Assembly (NCBI GenBank): GCA_039881045.1
Contig: JAYWVB010000012.1
Location: 620,001-684,000 of the forward strand
DNA from: Chaetomium olivaceum
Taxonomy: Eukaryota; Ascomycota; Sordariomycetes; Sordariales; Chaetomiaceae
DNA: 64,000 nt
Reading direction: 5' to 3'
The notes under the pieces are model-generated. The model saw only the letters and a program-made list of their open reading frames with translations. It did no database searches and was not told where the DNA came from. The translations under genes were made by a program, and so were the position numbers. How positions within the stretch are numbered: the stretch's first letter is position 1; the number at the start of each line of letters is the position of its first letter. Positions 34,155-45,739 of the stretch are shown here, in pieces.

Positions 34155-34751
34155 ACTGATGCCGCTTGCTTAGGCTTTTCGGTACCTAATTAGGAGCCGT
34201 GCAGACTAGGGGCAAACATGGCCTGGGACCATGGGTTGATGGAAACTGTCAGACGTCGTCTAGAGCTGTATATATATATTCCTGTACTTTTAACCAAAAC
34301 ATTCTTAACTCATGCTAGACCCTTTATTATGAGTATTCGTAATATGACTACATCGGGATAATCAACTACCTAATTGATATCTGCGGTAGGGTGAGAGCTC
34401 TTTTGGCATACAGGGCCGACCACCTCGATTAGACCGTTACTCCCCGAATATTGTGATACCGGATAGCCTATATTCGCCAACGCCAATGATAGGTCTGTGA
34501 CACATGACGTGGCCTCGGATCATGGCAAACCCTATATCCCATGCCCAACCAAGTGCCAAACCAGCCGCCCCATCCGTTCTCCTTACGTGGAAGGTGTGGT
34601 GTGTGGCCATGTCGTGAAAGGAGACTCAGGCTTTGTACCATGTACATGTACCAAAGACATTGAACCCAAGCCAGAGTTTTGCCGGGGCACGTGAAGCTGC
34701 CCGGCACGTACCCGGGGGTCTTGATTCCTTTGTACGGACCAGCAATTAAAC
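34155..34751. other. Intergenic, nothing recognised
   Basis: AT-rich stretch after gene C (TATATATAT near 34270). No gene or repeat recognised before the tRNA-like copy. Confidence 0.5.
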
Positions 34752-34853
34752 AATTTGGGCGAGTTGATTCAGTCCATCTCATACACACTATCGTCGCTGT
34801 TCCCAGCAGCTTCCGGGTTCGACTCCCGGCAGGATCAACCAGTGCACATCCGG
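34752..34853 (+). repeat. tRNA-like dispersed repeat, copy 2
   Basis: Starts AATTTGGGCGAG, with an A-box-like TGGGCGAGTTG at 34756, the stem-loop GCTGTTCCCAGCAGC, and an exact B-box GGTTCGACTCC within a perfect 5-bp stem (CCGGG/CCCGG). It ends GATCAACCAGTGCACATCCGG. Diverged from copy 1 at 30073-30182, but with stem bases changed on both sides (CCGGG/CCCGG against GTAGG/CCTGC). No complete acceptor stem can be drawn, so an intact tRNA gene is unlikely. Confidence 0.6.
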
Positions 34854-35360
34854 AAGGAGGTTTCCTCCAGTGGCTAACCCTAAACCACTACATAATATTC
34901 GAGCGCACTGGGGCCACCCTGTAGTTACTTAGCGGGAATCGGGGATTGAGGGCAACGAGGGATCGAGGGCAACGGGGGCATTAAACAAACGCAGCCGTAC
35001 AAACAAGTAACGACCAATCTTTTTTCCAAAACCCCTTTTTCGAGTTCCATAACTGTTCCTTTTCCTGACCTAAAATAAAACCACCCAACCCGTCAAAAAA
35101 GGCGGCCATCATGACATTCACCCAACACAAAAAAGTTCTAAAACATTGAACAAAAAAAGCCAAAGCCGGAGTCAGGATAGTCACCCGATCCCGACCACAC
35201 GTGTCATTAAAATTAATTACTGCCACACCCCATCCCACCCCATACATAGGTAATGATCCCACCCAACCCTACCCTACGGGTATCACATCCCAACCCATTC
35301 CCAACCCATAGGTATACCAACCAAGCCAACACCCAAAGCAGAACCAAAACCCCAAAGAAA
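34854..35360. other. Intergenic, C-rich in part
   Basis: Contains a run of CCCAACCC/CCCATACC-like simple sequence at about 35230-35330. It is the 3' flank of the minus-strand regulator. No gene recognised. Confidence 0.5.
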
Positions 35361-36852
35361 CTATGCTACATTCCCAACAGGCCTCAGCAGCCGCTCAACG
35401 GCCTTGACCTGCCCTCTGACCTTTCTCTGTCTCTGCGACATCTCGCTGAAGAGGATGTCTGCGGGTGCATTGCTGCCGCCTATTTGCCAGGTGGTTTCAG
35501 CTGTTGGCGGTAACCCGGCTGGGGTGGCCATTGATCGGAGGATCGCCGGCTTGTGGTTTTGGTGTTGTTGATGTTGTTGTGCGTGTGGGTGAGAGTGGGA
35601 GTGAGAGTGAGAGTGTGGGGGACTTGAACTTGACAGCGAGAGGAAGGCGCGGTCGAGCTGGTTTAGGAGATGGCTTATTAGGTTGGTCATGATGACGGCC
35701 TGGGTGTTACATGGCGGGAGGAATGCCGCGTCTGGTGGGGTACGCGGCGGTGTTTGTTGTTGTTGCTCGGCGAGGTAGAGCAGCAGCGCGGTTGACAGGT
35801 GTTCGAAGATGCCTAGCAGGGCTTGGTGACACGCGTGGACCATCAGACACGCCGACGAGTCCAGCGCGGCGTCGACAGTCCCTCTGTTTGTTTGCGTGTT
35901 GGAGGGCTCTGAGAAGGGGGCGACCTGTCTCCTTGTTGCGAAGCGGTCGACGGCGTCGATCAACGAGCACGCTGCGTCGAACCCGTTGTTGGCTGCGGGC
36001 CACGACCATGGCGGTGGCGACCCCGCTGCCGAGGGTAGGGCGCGCCCCGCAAGGTGGATGCGGAGGTTGATCTGCGCTAGTTCCTCGAGGAAATAGTCCG
36101 AGGACGCAGGGAAGCACCATGAATAACCACCGACAATGTCCTCGGCCGCCGGGACCAGGTTAGCAGCGGGGTCTTGGAAAAGGGGTGCGTATGCCACATT
36201 CGGTCCAGCCGGGAACGAAGACACCGGGCACAAATCGGCCATAGTCTGAGTGCTGTCGCAGCGATACGAGGGCGTTTGCCAGTCCTCAGTGGGCGGCGGG
36301 GTATCCAGACCCAGGCTGTGGTGAGTGAATTGTTCGCCGGTTGGCGTAGCCACGCCGGGCGTGGAGGATGTCCGTGGCGGCACCGGCTCGTGGGTGGATT
36401 CTTGTGGGTGCTCCAGAGCACCGAAGCCAATGCCACCTAATGGGTGGTTGAAGGCATGGGAGGATGATGGCGGCGATGACTGAAAAGATGCGTGTGATGA
36501 AGAAGAGGATGATGAACACCTCGAGGCCCTTCTGGTACGCTTGCGAGGCGGAAGTACGTTGGAGTCTCGTCGGCGTCGTGGGCGACCGGACCGAAGCTGG
36601 GCTTCAGCAGATGTTAGCTTTCTACGAGGCTCTTGTGGCTGTAGCGGGAAGAACTGGGCACTTACGGCTGTAGACGCAAACTGTCCCGGCTTTCCGACAC
36701 CGCCCACAAGGGACCGGTGCAACCACATGCCCATCCGGGTTCGAATCGCCCTCCTCCGCAATGCCCCCAAGAGTCATGGCCCCATTCGGCCCCTCTGTAA
36801 CGCAGCGGACCTTTTGTTCATGGCAGCGGTCGCACGATTGCCTACGAGGCAT
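35361..36852 (-). CDS. Zn2Cys6 transcription factor with an extended zinc-cluster loop
   Basis: Two exons, 36666-36852 and 35361-36601, with the intron at 36602-36665 (GTAAGT..AAG), give 475 residues. The start is the ATG of MPRRQSCDRCHEQKVRC. The zinc cluster is CDRCHEQKVRC, then 31 residues, then CGRCRKAGTVCVYSPQLRSG. The inter-cluster loop is usually 5-12 residues, so this one is unusually long. The basic linker RSGRPRRRRDSN follows. A Ser/Pro-rich region leads to an AflR-like regulatory half (LEELAQINLRIHLAGRALP, SSACLMVHACHQALLGIFEH, VIMTNLISHLLNQLDRAFL). A HSHSHSHSHPH tract and the motif FSEMSQRQRKVRGQVKAVER come near the end. Such regulators often sit in or near secondary-metabolite clusters. 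Confidence 0.87.
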
Positions 36853-39800
36853 GGGGGGAGCACGGGGTCGAGACGTTGTGTGCGCGGCGGGGAATCCATG
36901 ATGTCCATCGTGATGGTTGTGCTGGCGTCTGTAGACTGCCGTCTGTGGATGGGAACGTCGGTACGAGTTGGCTTTTACAGTCGGCACGTCGAGTTAAAGC
37001 TTGGAAGGTCTTCTCGATCTGCCGGTTCTGGGTCAACGGTTATGTACCTCGTCCTCTTTTGACCAGGGGTTGCCATACAGGAAGGCCCCAGGTGCGCCTT
37101 CTCCACTAGCCAGGCCCCGGCCGGAAGTTCACTAGTCAGGGTCCGGGGCACCCTTGTTGGCGTTTGTATGGAGTTAAAACAGGACACCCGTGGTCGAGGC
37201 AGAGGTGGGATCAGAGTGTGTGCCGCTGAGGCGCCGATGTTGGGTAGTGGTGGGGGGTGGTGGCCGACAATCATCTTGGTATGTCCATCCATCTGAACTG
37301 CATCTCTAAGGTTGCTGGTAGCATTGATTCCTACTCGCTAAATCTTGTTTGGCCGTTGAGAACCACTTCTCTCTCTGTGCCACTGTGGCTTCTGAAACCG
37401 GTCATGACTGGGCCTTGTTTACCGCGAGGCGCCGGCTCCTAATTTTCGGTTGTTTTCTATTTTCCATTTTCCTGCTGCCCGGGCAGGTCCCCCTTAGGCC
37501 GGGATGAAACTGTGATTACGTTTGTTGTCGAGCGGACGAGGGAGGTTGCGGATGGAGATGCCGCCCTCGTGGTAACTTGTCCTTGGTGGGCCCTGCCCCT
37601 GTGCCGCTAGCTTAGCACCGTGAAACCATGTCGCCGAGTGGCAGATCATTTGCGTGCAGCTCGCAAGGTGCCCTCTCTTTCTGCTTGTTCTGGGCCAATC
37701 TTCTCTCAGCGTGCTGGCCGGAGCTGTGCCCGCAACGGTGCCCAGTGCGCACCAAACCCGATCGATCACCGATCTGCTCGTTTGTCTTGGCAAGTGGACA
37801 GCCCTGAACTGACATGGCTTGCGCATCGGATACCTTGAACATGTGGAAACATGAGGATCAGCACAGATCTGTAAACAGCTCTGTACCGCGGCCGAGCGTC
37901 GATCCGGAGTGGTTGTGTTTTGGGGTGCAAGATGCCAAGATGGAGGTGGTTTTGGGTTTGGTGACTTTGCCGCAGACAGGGTTGGGATGAGGTGGAAGGA
38001 GGGAAACGCTTTGGGTAGGTTTTGCCCGGGTGCCCGATTGGCATTGGAGCTTCTGTCAGGTGCCGGTGGGGTGCTGAATGGTTGCCTGGGCTGGGGGTAT
38101 CAAGTCGTTCCTGCATGCCAAAGGAGCGCTGCAGAACCTGGAAGGTGGGGCAACATTAAGATCGTGAAAATTACGCCCTTAACCCTGGAGGGCAGGTGGG
38201 GGAACGGCCACAGGGGCTCCTCGTTGTGTTGCTGTGCCGTGTGTGCCACAAGGAGAGAACTTAAAAAAAAGGGAAGAGGACCAGGCTACCGGAACGGCCC
38301 AGTTTTGACCAATCGCAAAGTCGGAGTCCTTGAGCATTTGTTTCCACCCAACAACTCCGGCCCCGAGCCGGTCAAGTCAATTCCAAATGTGCCCGAGCGA
38401 CCGCCGTTCCATTCCAAGATGACTTCCAAGATGACTGTCAGGCTAAGTACACACATTATGAGTGAGGTGAGGCTTTGCTCCTTTGCGTTGCGTTTTGGCT
38501 TGGAGGCCGGCCGTTCAAGTCCGGATGGTTCGCCTCGTGGCCCTGTGGGCAGGAGTCGCCTTGGTGGGCCCTCGGAGTTTTAAACTTCGCCTTGTTTTCT
38601 GCCGGCGAGACATCAATTCATCAATCCACTTCCACTCTCAACAGTCGGTTTCTTTTCATGCCGATCAGCCAGCTGAGCAGTCTGGACTGGAGCCTGCCAT
38701 CCATTTCCCCAGGGTCCCAGGTCCCCCTGGAGGAAACGTCACTGCGCCTGTACGTGCGTTGGTTTCAACCCGCGAGTCATTTTCAGTCCATCTGTACCAG
38801 ACTCCTCGACAAGACGAATAATTAACCCACTTCCTTCCCCATCTCATTAGTTAACCCCGAAAAGCTATCATGGAGCACCTGTTGAGAGTAACGTCACCTA
38901 CACGGGACCCGACACATTGGGCAAAATTCTCGTCCTTGTACCGGGCTAAAATGGCTGCAGTGGATCTCACGGGAACTTGGTACATCCGAGATCCTTTATC
39001 TCCGCATTGGCTAAGAGGAATTGGAATAAACCTTGTTCAAAAGGAACTCCTACGAAGCTGACGGCGGGCCGCCCTACCGCGCCCACAGTTTCGGGATGTT
39101 GTTCAGGGCTGCCAGTGGCCCAGTGTGACGCCAGTGACGCGCGGGAGTCGAGTGGAACGCCATGGTGAGCAAAGGTGGAACTCGAACGAGTGCCGAGACA
39201 TTAAAGCCCGTTGTGGAGGCGCGATGGCTGGATGGTGCGATGCTGATCGGCGCCCAGGTGATGTTCAAAACCTCGAATTCCAGTTTCCCGAGATAACCCC
39301 ACGAACCCTGCCATTGCACGGACTCGGCTCGTGAGGGCTCTCCATGTCATTAAAAATGTCCATGCTGGGCTCGACACGAGAAAACCAGCGCAGTCCATCT
39401 GTCCGTTCGCCCCTTGATCGGTAACTCCCGCCTCACGCGCAAGATCGAGGGCCTCGGGAATCGTCAGGATATCGCGCATCTGCAGATATTGTGCAGGGAG
39501 TCACTTCGTACTCGGTTTTGTCCACGTATCACCGCGTCGGACATCTCCGTGAGGCTTGCCCTGCATGATGTTTATGCCCGTGCTCAGGCCTGGGGAAGTG
39601 GGCACAGCCAGTAGGCATGGAGGTTCGTCGGCGACTGGAACCCACACAATTCCAAATGCTGCCCTGAACAGCGAGCGGCCTGCTGCATTTCGGCTCAGCC
39701 CATCACGACTTGCGTGCCCATACCACATAGTGTACAGTAGCTCCATGCATCGCCGCAGAGCATGCACAAAGACGCGGAGTGCCCGGCACCCCGCGCCCCG

Positions 39801-41124
39801 GCATCCCCATACTCCGATGCGCAAGAGGCACGCCCGTGAGGCACGACCGTTCGCTTCGCCTTGGGTTACAGGGGCCCTGTCGCATCGCTCGCCCCTTGGC
39901 ACAGGATCAGGAAGGTGCCGAGCCCCAAGCGCTGCTCACATGGTGGGTTGTCTCACTTCGTGACCCCCCTCGTCATGTTATTCCCGCTAGACCGCTCGTC
40001 GACGTCGAGGTGGACACTCAACAAGCAGCATGGGCGACATCGTGCCATCTCATCCACCGCCATGGCCAGATCCCCAACCCTCGACGGCGCGATGTAATGC
40101 TATGATAAGCGGTCGATAAGCGACCAGGAGGCGTTTGACGTTGACGACTCTCAGCGGCACAACCCGCATGTGCCGCTGGCCGTTGCCCAAAGGGTAACAT
40201 CAAAAGACGGGATGGTTTCGAGTTTTGAATTTAAGTAGATGCCTTCGGGTATCTTTTGACGACGAGTTGCCCGAGAGTTGAGATCGGGAGCGGGTAGTAG
40301 CTGGTAGGCCGCCAACTTCGAGATGTAGACAAGGGTATTACAGACGGTAGCAGACGGCGGCAAAGCTCCGGAATCAATTTTGGCATTGAGTCAAGATGCG
40401 AGGATGGCTCGGCGCATGCGAGGTTGAAATGCTGGGAGACTTTGACATAACAGGGGACGACCTTGACGGGATTGAATCCTGGAGTCAATCCCTCCAGTCC
40501 CCGTCGACGTCTCGCACAACGTGGACACCTAGCTTGAAGGTGCCTACGTGCCTACGCGCCTACGCAGCACCTTGGGGATCACACCTTTTCGTTACCAAGT
40601 ACGCTAGGTTTCCTTGGTGGTACTCAACAACACCAAGGATCCTCCCGCCACGTCGGTCCCGAGAGTTCGATTTGCTGGGCCACGAGGCGATAATATTACA
40701 TCTCCACCACCATGTACCACAGTGAGTTACACTCTGTGCCACAATGCGAATCCTCGGAAAACGGGTTACTAGGTAATAGATTTAGTCAAGAACGCTATTC
40801 AACTAGCCGCGTTGATAATGTTACCCAACTACAGGGCTTCGGGCCCGGGAATAAACAACTGCAACTTAAACCGCGTCAAAGTTCCTCTACCCCTGAAAGA
40901 TAATGTGTCTTGGCGGCAAAGCGGTCATATGGTGCCTCCTTAATAGCGTGGAAGCGCAGTGGAACCGACTTCCAAACATGTCGTCATTCGTTTCCCACTC
41001 ACTTCCTAAGGCACAGCACCCCCTCTCGACGACAGTGATGGAGATACATGGTCAACCACGCACACCGGGGTTCGAGGGCCGGCGTCCCCAACGACGATAA
41101 GCGAGGCAGCGCTAGCTATACTAA
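36853..41124. other. 4.3-kb gene-poor stretch, nothing recognised
   Basis: No frame on either strand shows a recognisable domain or coherent multi-exon structure. A short imperfect tandem of an 8-bp unit (GTGCCTAC, about three copies) lies at 40540-40564. It separates the 35-kb regulator from the NRPS-like gene. Confidence 0.45.
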
Positions 41125-44100
41125 TTACAGTGTGGTGAATCCTCCGTCTACGGGCAAGTATGCCCCTGTCATGAACCGGGACAGGTCGCTCGCCAGGAAC
41201 AGCACGGCGCCAGCCATGTCCTCAGGCAGCCCATTCCGGCGCATCGGGCAGAGGGCCGCGACAGACTCCTTGACGTGGGGCGCCATGGGCAGCGCGGCAT
41301 CAGTGATGGTGAGGCCGGGCGCGACCGTGTTGGCACGAACGTGGAACGGGCCAAGCTCCGACGACAGGGAACGGACGAAGGCGTCGACGGCCGCCTTGGC
41401 TGTGCTCTGCGCGAGGAATCCTGGGTTGCTGCGCTTCGACAGCGTGCTCGATAGCACGATGATGCTGCCGCGTCCCCGTCGGACCATGCTGGGGGCGACG
41501 GTTCGGCAGGGGTGGAAGACGGCTTTGAGTTCGTCGGAGACCTTTTGTTCGAGGTCCGCCCATTCGTACTCGAGGAAAGGCCGGTGCTGGAAGTGGATGT
41601 GCGCGTTCACGACGAGCACGTCGATGAAGCCGAGTTGGCTGTGGATGGCCTCTACCATGGCGGCGACCTCGTCGGCGCGCGTCACGTCTGCGCCGAAGAT
41701 CTCGGCCGTTCCGCCATCGGCTTCGATCGTCTCCTTGACGCTCAGCGCCTGTGCCTTGCTGTCGCGGTAGTTGATAGCGACCTTGGCGCCCTGCTCAGCG
41801 AGTAACAGCGCGGTGGAAAGCCCGATGCCGCGGCTGCCGCCCGTAACCAGCACCACCTTGTCGTGGAGCAGCCCGAACCCACGAGCCGGTCTCGGAGCCC
41901 CTGTCGCGGAGCGCAACTCCCCAGACAACGACGGCCGCTGCCTGATCTGAGCGTCAATCACCACAGCGATATCCTCCAGCCGGGGTGCCGCAAACAGCTC
42001 CGACAACCCCAGCTCAACCCCGAACGTATCCTTGACCCTTGCAAGAACGCGCATGCAGCAGAGAGAGAATGCCCGCCAATCTCAAAGAAATGCGCCTGGC
42101 GCCCGATACGCGCAGCAGGCATGTTGACCACCACCCCCCAGATCCCCGCCAGCGCCTTCTCCGTCTCGGTCCGGGGCGGCTCGTACCCGCCCCCGCTCTG
42201 CTGCAGCACCCCCTCCGTCTCCAGCAGCGCGCGGCGGTTGAGCTTCCCGTTCGGCAGCTGCGGCATCGCGTCCAGCAGCACAAACGTGTCCGGCACTATG
42301 TACTCGGGCAACCGGCTCTGCAGGAACGCCCGCAGCCCTGCCATCTGCACCGCCTCGCCCGGCGTGTTGACAGTGTAGTACGCGATCAGCTGGTCACTGC
42401 CCCGCGCCACCACTCGCGCGTGCGCCAATCCCGGAGTACTCGCCCATCACCTGCTCGACCTGGCGCACGTCGATGCGGAAGCCGCGCACCTTGACGCGGA
42501 AGTCACGGCGGCCGATGAAGTCCAGGCTGCCGTCGGGGAGATAGCGGACCACGTCGCCGGTGTTGTAGAGCCGGGTGCTGGGTAGGGCGCCGAAGGGGTT
42601 GGGCAGGAAGGATTCGGCAGTTTGGGACGGGAGGTTGTGGTAGCCATCGGGTAGGCCGACAGAGGCGACGTGTAGCTGCCCCGGGACGCCGTCGGGGATG
42701 AGGCGGTTATGGTGGTCGAGGATGTAGACTTTGGTGTTGGGGATGGGGTGGCCGATGGGGACGAAGTCGAGGGTGCCGTCGTTGAAGGTGGTGGTGTCGT
42801 AGTAGGTAATGTCGTTCATCTCGGTGCAGCCGTAGTTGTTGAAGAGGCGCGCATCGGGGAAGGTGGCGCGGAAGGCGAGTACGTTGGCTTTGGATAGTGG
42901 CTCGCCGGCGGTGATGCAGACCTTGAGAGCGGGTAGTTGCTTGCCGCTTACCTTGAGGTGGTCCATGATATTTGCGAGGTGTGATGGTAGGATGTTTAGG
43001 CGACTGACGTGATGCTTTGCCAGGGTGTCGACGAAGGCGATCACATCGCGCAGAGTTTTATCGTCGATGGTCACCTGCGGGATTCCGTTGAGCAAGCCCG
43101 CGAACATTTCCTTGACTCCAGCCGCAAAGACCGACGTCGTTTTCTGACCCACAACCTCACCAGGCTGGAACGGCAGGTTCTTCTCCAAAAAGCTCAGCCA
43201 GTTGTTGAGCTGGCGATGCGGTACGCGGACACCCTTGGGCTTGCCGGTAGATCCTGAGGTGTACATAACATACGCTAGGGCGTCTGGATGGACAGGATGT
43301 ACCCCAGATACATCCGTGATATTTGCAATTTGTTCCAGTCGTAGGCACTTAGACTGATCGATATCGAGTAGGATCTGGTTACTCGCATCACAAATAACGG
43401 TCCCCGGCGCCGCATCCTCGATAATCTGTTGCGAGTAAGCCGTAGGATAAGCCGGGTCCAGTGGTACGTATACACCTTGCGCGCGCCAAACGCCTAGAAG
43501 GGTTGCAAGCAAGTCACCGCCTCGCGGAAGACATACAGCCACAAGATGACCAGGTCCGTTGCTACGCGCTGCGAGCGCGTGTGCCACGCTATGTGCTCGC
43601 CGGTCGATGTCGCGGTAGCTCCACGGCCCGTGTCCGTCCCAGCACGCCACGGCGTCAGGGGCTCGCTGCACCTGCGCGTCGAACCGGTCCACAAAGGACA
43701 CTGTCGGAACCTCATCGGTTGGTGCGCGGTTGCTCCTCTCCAGCAGCGCCTGAATATCAGAGCCACGTAGCAGCGGCAGCTCTAACACGCGCTGGCTGGC
43801 ATCACGAAACATGCCCTCAAGCACGTTCTGGTGGTGAGTGAGGAGGTGCTCAACAGCCGGGCGGTTATACAAATCAGCGGCATACACGACCTCGACAGCG
43901 AGCCCGTCCGCGTCACCAGAGTACGACAGCTCGATCTCGCACCGTGCCGCGGTGCGCTCCCGGGCCAGTAGTTCTAGCACCGCCTCGTCCACCTCATCCG
44001 TGTCCGGGTACGAGTGGAACGTCACGTTGTCCGGCAGGGCGTCGCCGAGAGAGGCTTCCGGGAAGTTTTGGTGCCTCATGACTATTGGGACTAGCGGATT

Positions 44101-45153
44101 CCCACTTCCGCGCTGGGACACATTTGTTGCCTGCAAGATGCGTTCAAACGGCACAGGGTGTTCGAAGGCGTTTAGTACCTGGGAGCGCACGGCGCTCAGC
44201 AGTTCGACGACACTGCCACCCTCGTCAACCTGCATCCGCAGCGGCAGGATATTGACAAAGAAACCGATCAGTGGCTCGAGCGCGACATCTGGCCGGTTGG
44301 CCGTCGTAGTTCCGATGCACACGTCCTCCTTGTCGGCATAGCGGCTGATTGTTACGGCCAGCGCCGCGAGCAGGCACATGAACATGGTGCAGCCGTTCTC
44401 GTGTGATAGGCGCTCCAGCTCCCGCGAAAACTCGCGTGGGTACTGGTACACAAAGCTCCCGCTTGTGGCGCCAGACTTGCGCTTCCGCGGGTACGTCGTC
44501 GGTAGCTCAAGGCTGTCCTCGTAGCCCTTGAGGGTCTTGCTCCAGTACTCGAGATCGGCGGACATATCCGAGGCCCGCTGCGCTCGCGCATAGTCTCGGT
44601 ATTGGACCGTCAACAGGGGTAGGACGGGTTTCTGCCCCTGGCAGAACGCCGCGTACGCGCTCTGCAGCTCGGTGCGCAGAATGGCTTTGAGCGACCACGC
44701 ATCTGCGGCGATGTGGTGCACGTTGAAGAGCAGAAGGTGTCGGGTGTCGGGCAACCGCAACAGGCGGGCGATGAAGATGGGCCCCCGGCGCAGGTCGAAG
44801 CGGTGTTCGAGGAACCGGTCGAGGGCCTCCAGCAGTTGGGCCTGGGTGACGGCCACAGCCGGTAGGGCCACATACCCCGGCGGCGCGACGAACTGCAGCG
44901 GCTCCCCATTCTTGGCAACGCGGTAGGAGGTGCGTAGGCTCTCGTGTCGAGACGCGATGGCGCTCACGCTCTGCTCAAGTGCGAGGATGTTCACGCTGCC
45001 CCGGAGAACCAACATAAAGGGGAGGTTGTAGCTTGTGTCCTCTGGATTGCGCTCCTGGTGAATCCACAGCCGCTGCTGGAAAAACGACACGGGGCTGCCG
45101 TCGCCGTCCGCCGCAGGGAGCCCGTTCAGAGCGTTAGAGTGAGTCGTAGTCAT
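41125..45153 (-). CDS. NRPS-like synthetase, C-A-T-SDR, with two frame slips
   Basis: Starts at the ATG at 45153 (MTTTHSNALNG); the longer frame to 45174 has no ATG. The 4029-nt span would encode about 1342 residues. Condensation domain (about 20-450): LFNVHHIAADAWS keeps HHxxxD but has Ala for the usual Gly. Adenylation (about 470-950): YVMYTSGSTGKPKGV, NNYGCTEMND, YNTGDVVRYLPDG, RVKVRGFRID and LPNGKLNRRAL. Thiolation: FFEIGGHSLS. The C-terminal classical SDR has VLVTGGSRGIG and LSSTLS, but Gln (AQSTAKAA) where the catalytic Tyr of YxxxK belongs. The thiolation segment (about 42050-42428) is in another frame: an extra G at about 42428 (GIG for GIA) and a second slip near 42048. The two cancel, so the SDR is back in the starting frame. 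Product unknown; probably loads and modifies one amino or aryl acid. Confidence 0.82.
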
Positions 45154-45641
45154 ATCGGCTGTTACTGAGCCCAAAGCCTCACGTATGGAACAATTCGTTC
45201 AATCAAATCAAGATCAACTGGTGGACGAGTCAATGAAAAAAAGGGCAGGGAGCGTGGAAGCACCCACTCGTAAGCTCGGCTGCTGATGCCAGGACAATGT
45301 GTCAAATCCATTTCGGGCTGCATCGCCGCACAGCTGCCTCTCTAGCGTGAATGTTATGCAGCCCGATGTGGAGAGTAAGAATCAGCTAGCGGCGGTCAGC
45401 TTGATCAAGGTCTCTTTACGACGCTCTAGGAAAACCAGGTCAAGAAATAACTGTAAAGAGCATTTTCGGATGGTAGCCCCTAGTAGATACGAATACATCA
45501 CATTAACTCTCACACACCCACTCCCTCTTCTCCCACGCTATGAATATAGTTGAAGGCCTCGATATGAGAAGATCTTCATTGCCTGACATTGTCTTAAAAT
45601 GAAGAAATATACTCAGTTTCTTTTCTTTCCTTATTCCTGTA
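45154..45641. promoter_or_regulatory. Upstream region of the NRPS-like gene, ending at a transposon insertion
   Basis: 489 bp between the NRPS-like start and the TA target of the Fot1/pogo-like element. No operator or binding site recognised. Whatever promoter the NRPS-like gene has must lie here, or have been separated by the insertion. Confidence 0.4.
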
Positions 45642-45688
45642 ACGTACTTGCATAACGAAGCGCCCACCATAACGAAGCGCCCACTTTT
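45642..45688 (+). repeat. Fot1/pogo-like left terminal inverted repeat (47 bp)
   Basis: Starts ACGTACTTGC; includes two copies of the 16-bp unit ATAACGAAGCGCCCAC; preceded by TA. Confidence 0.94.
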
Positions 45689-45739
45689 TTACACCTAACA
45701 ACCTTCCAACTCTATCCTCACTTTTCTCCACACAACAAA

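Noticed and set aside
34766..34837. Functional 72-nt tRNA gene, possibly Gly-CCC by the loop TTCCCAG
   Set aside because: The B-box arm is perfect, but the D-arm is missing, the proposed acceptor stem has a mismatch, and there is no T-run terminator. Copy 1 does not pair at all. Kept only as a tRNA-like repeat.
39201..39902. Minus-strand frames with runs such as PEALDLAREAGVTDQGANGQ
   Set aside because: Looked enzyme-like at first, but no motif, start or splice continuation could be established.
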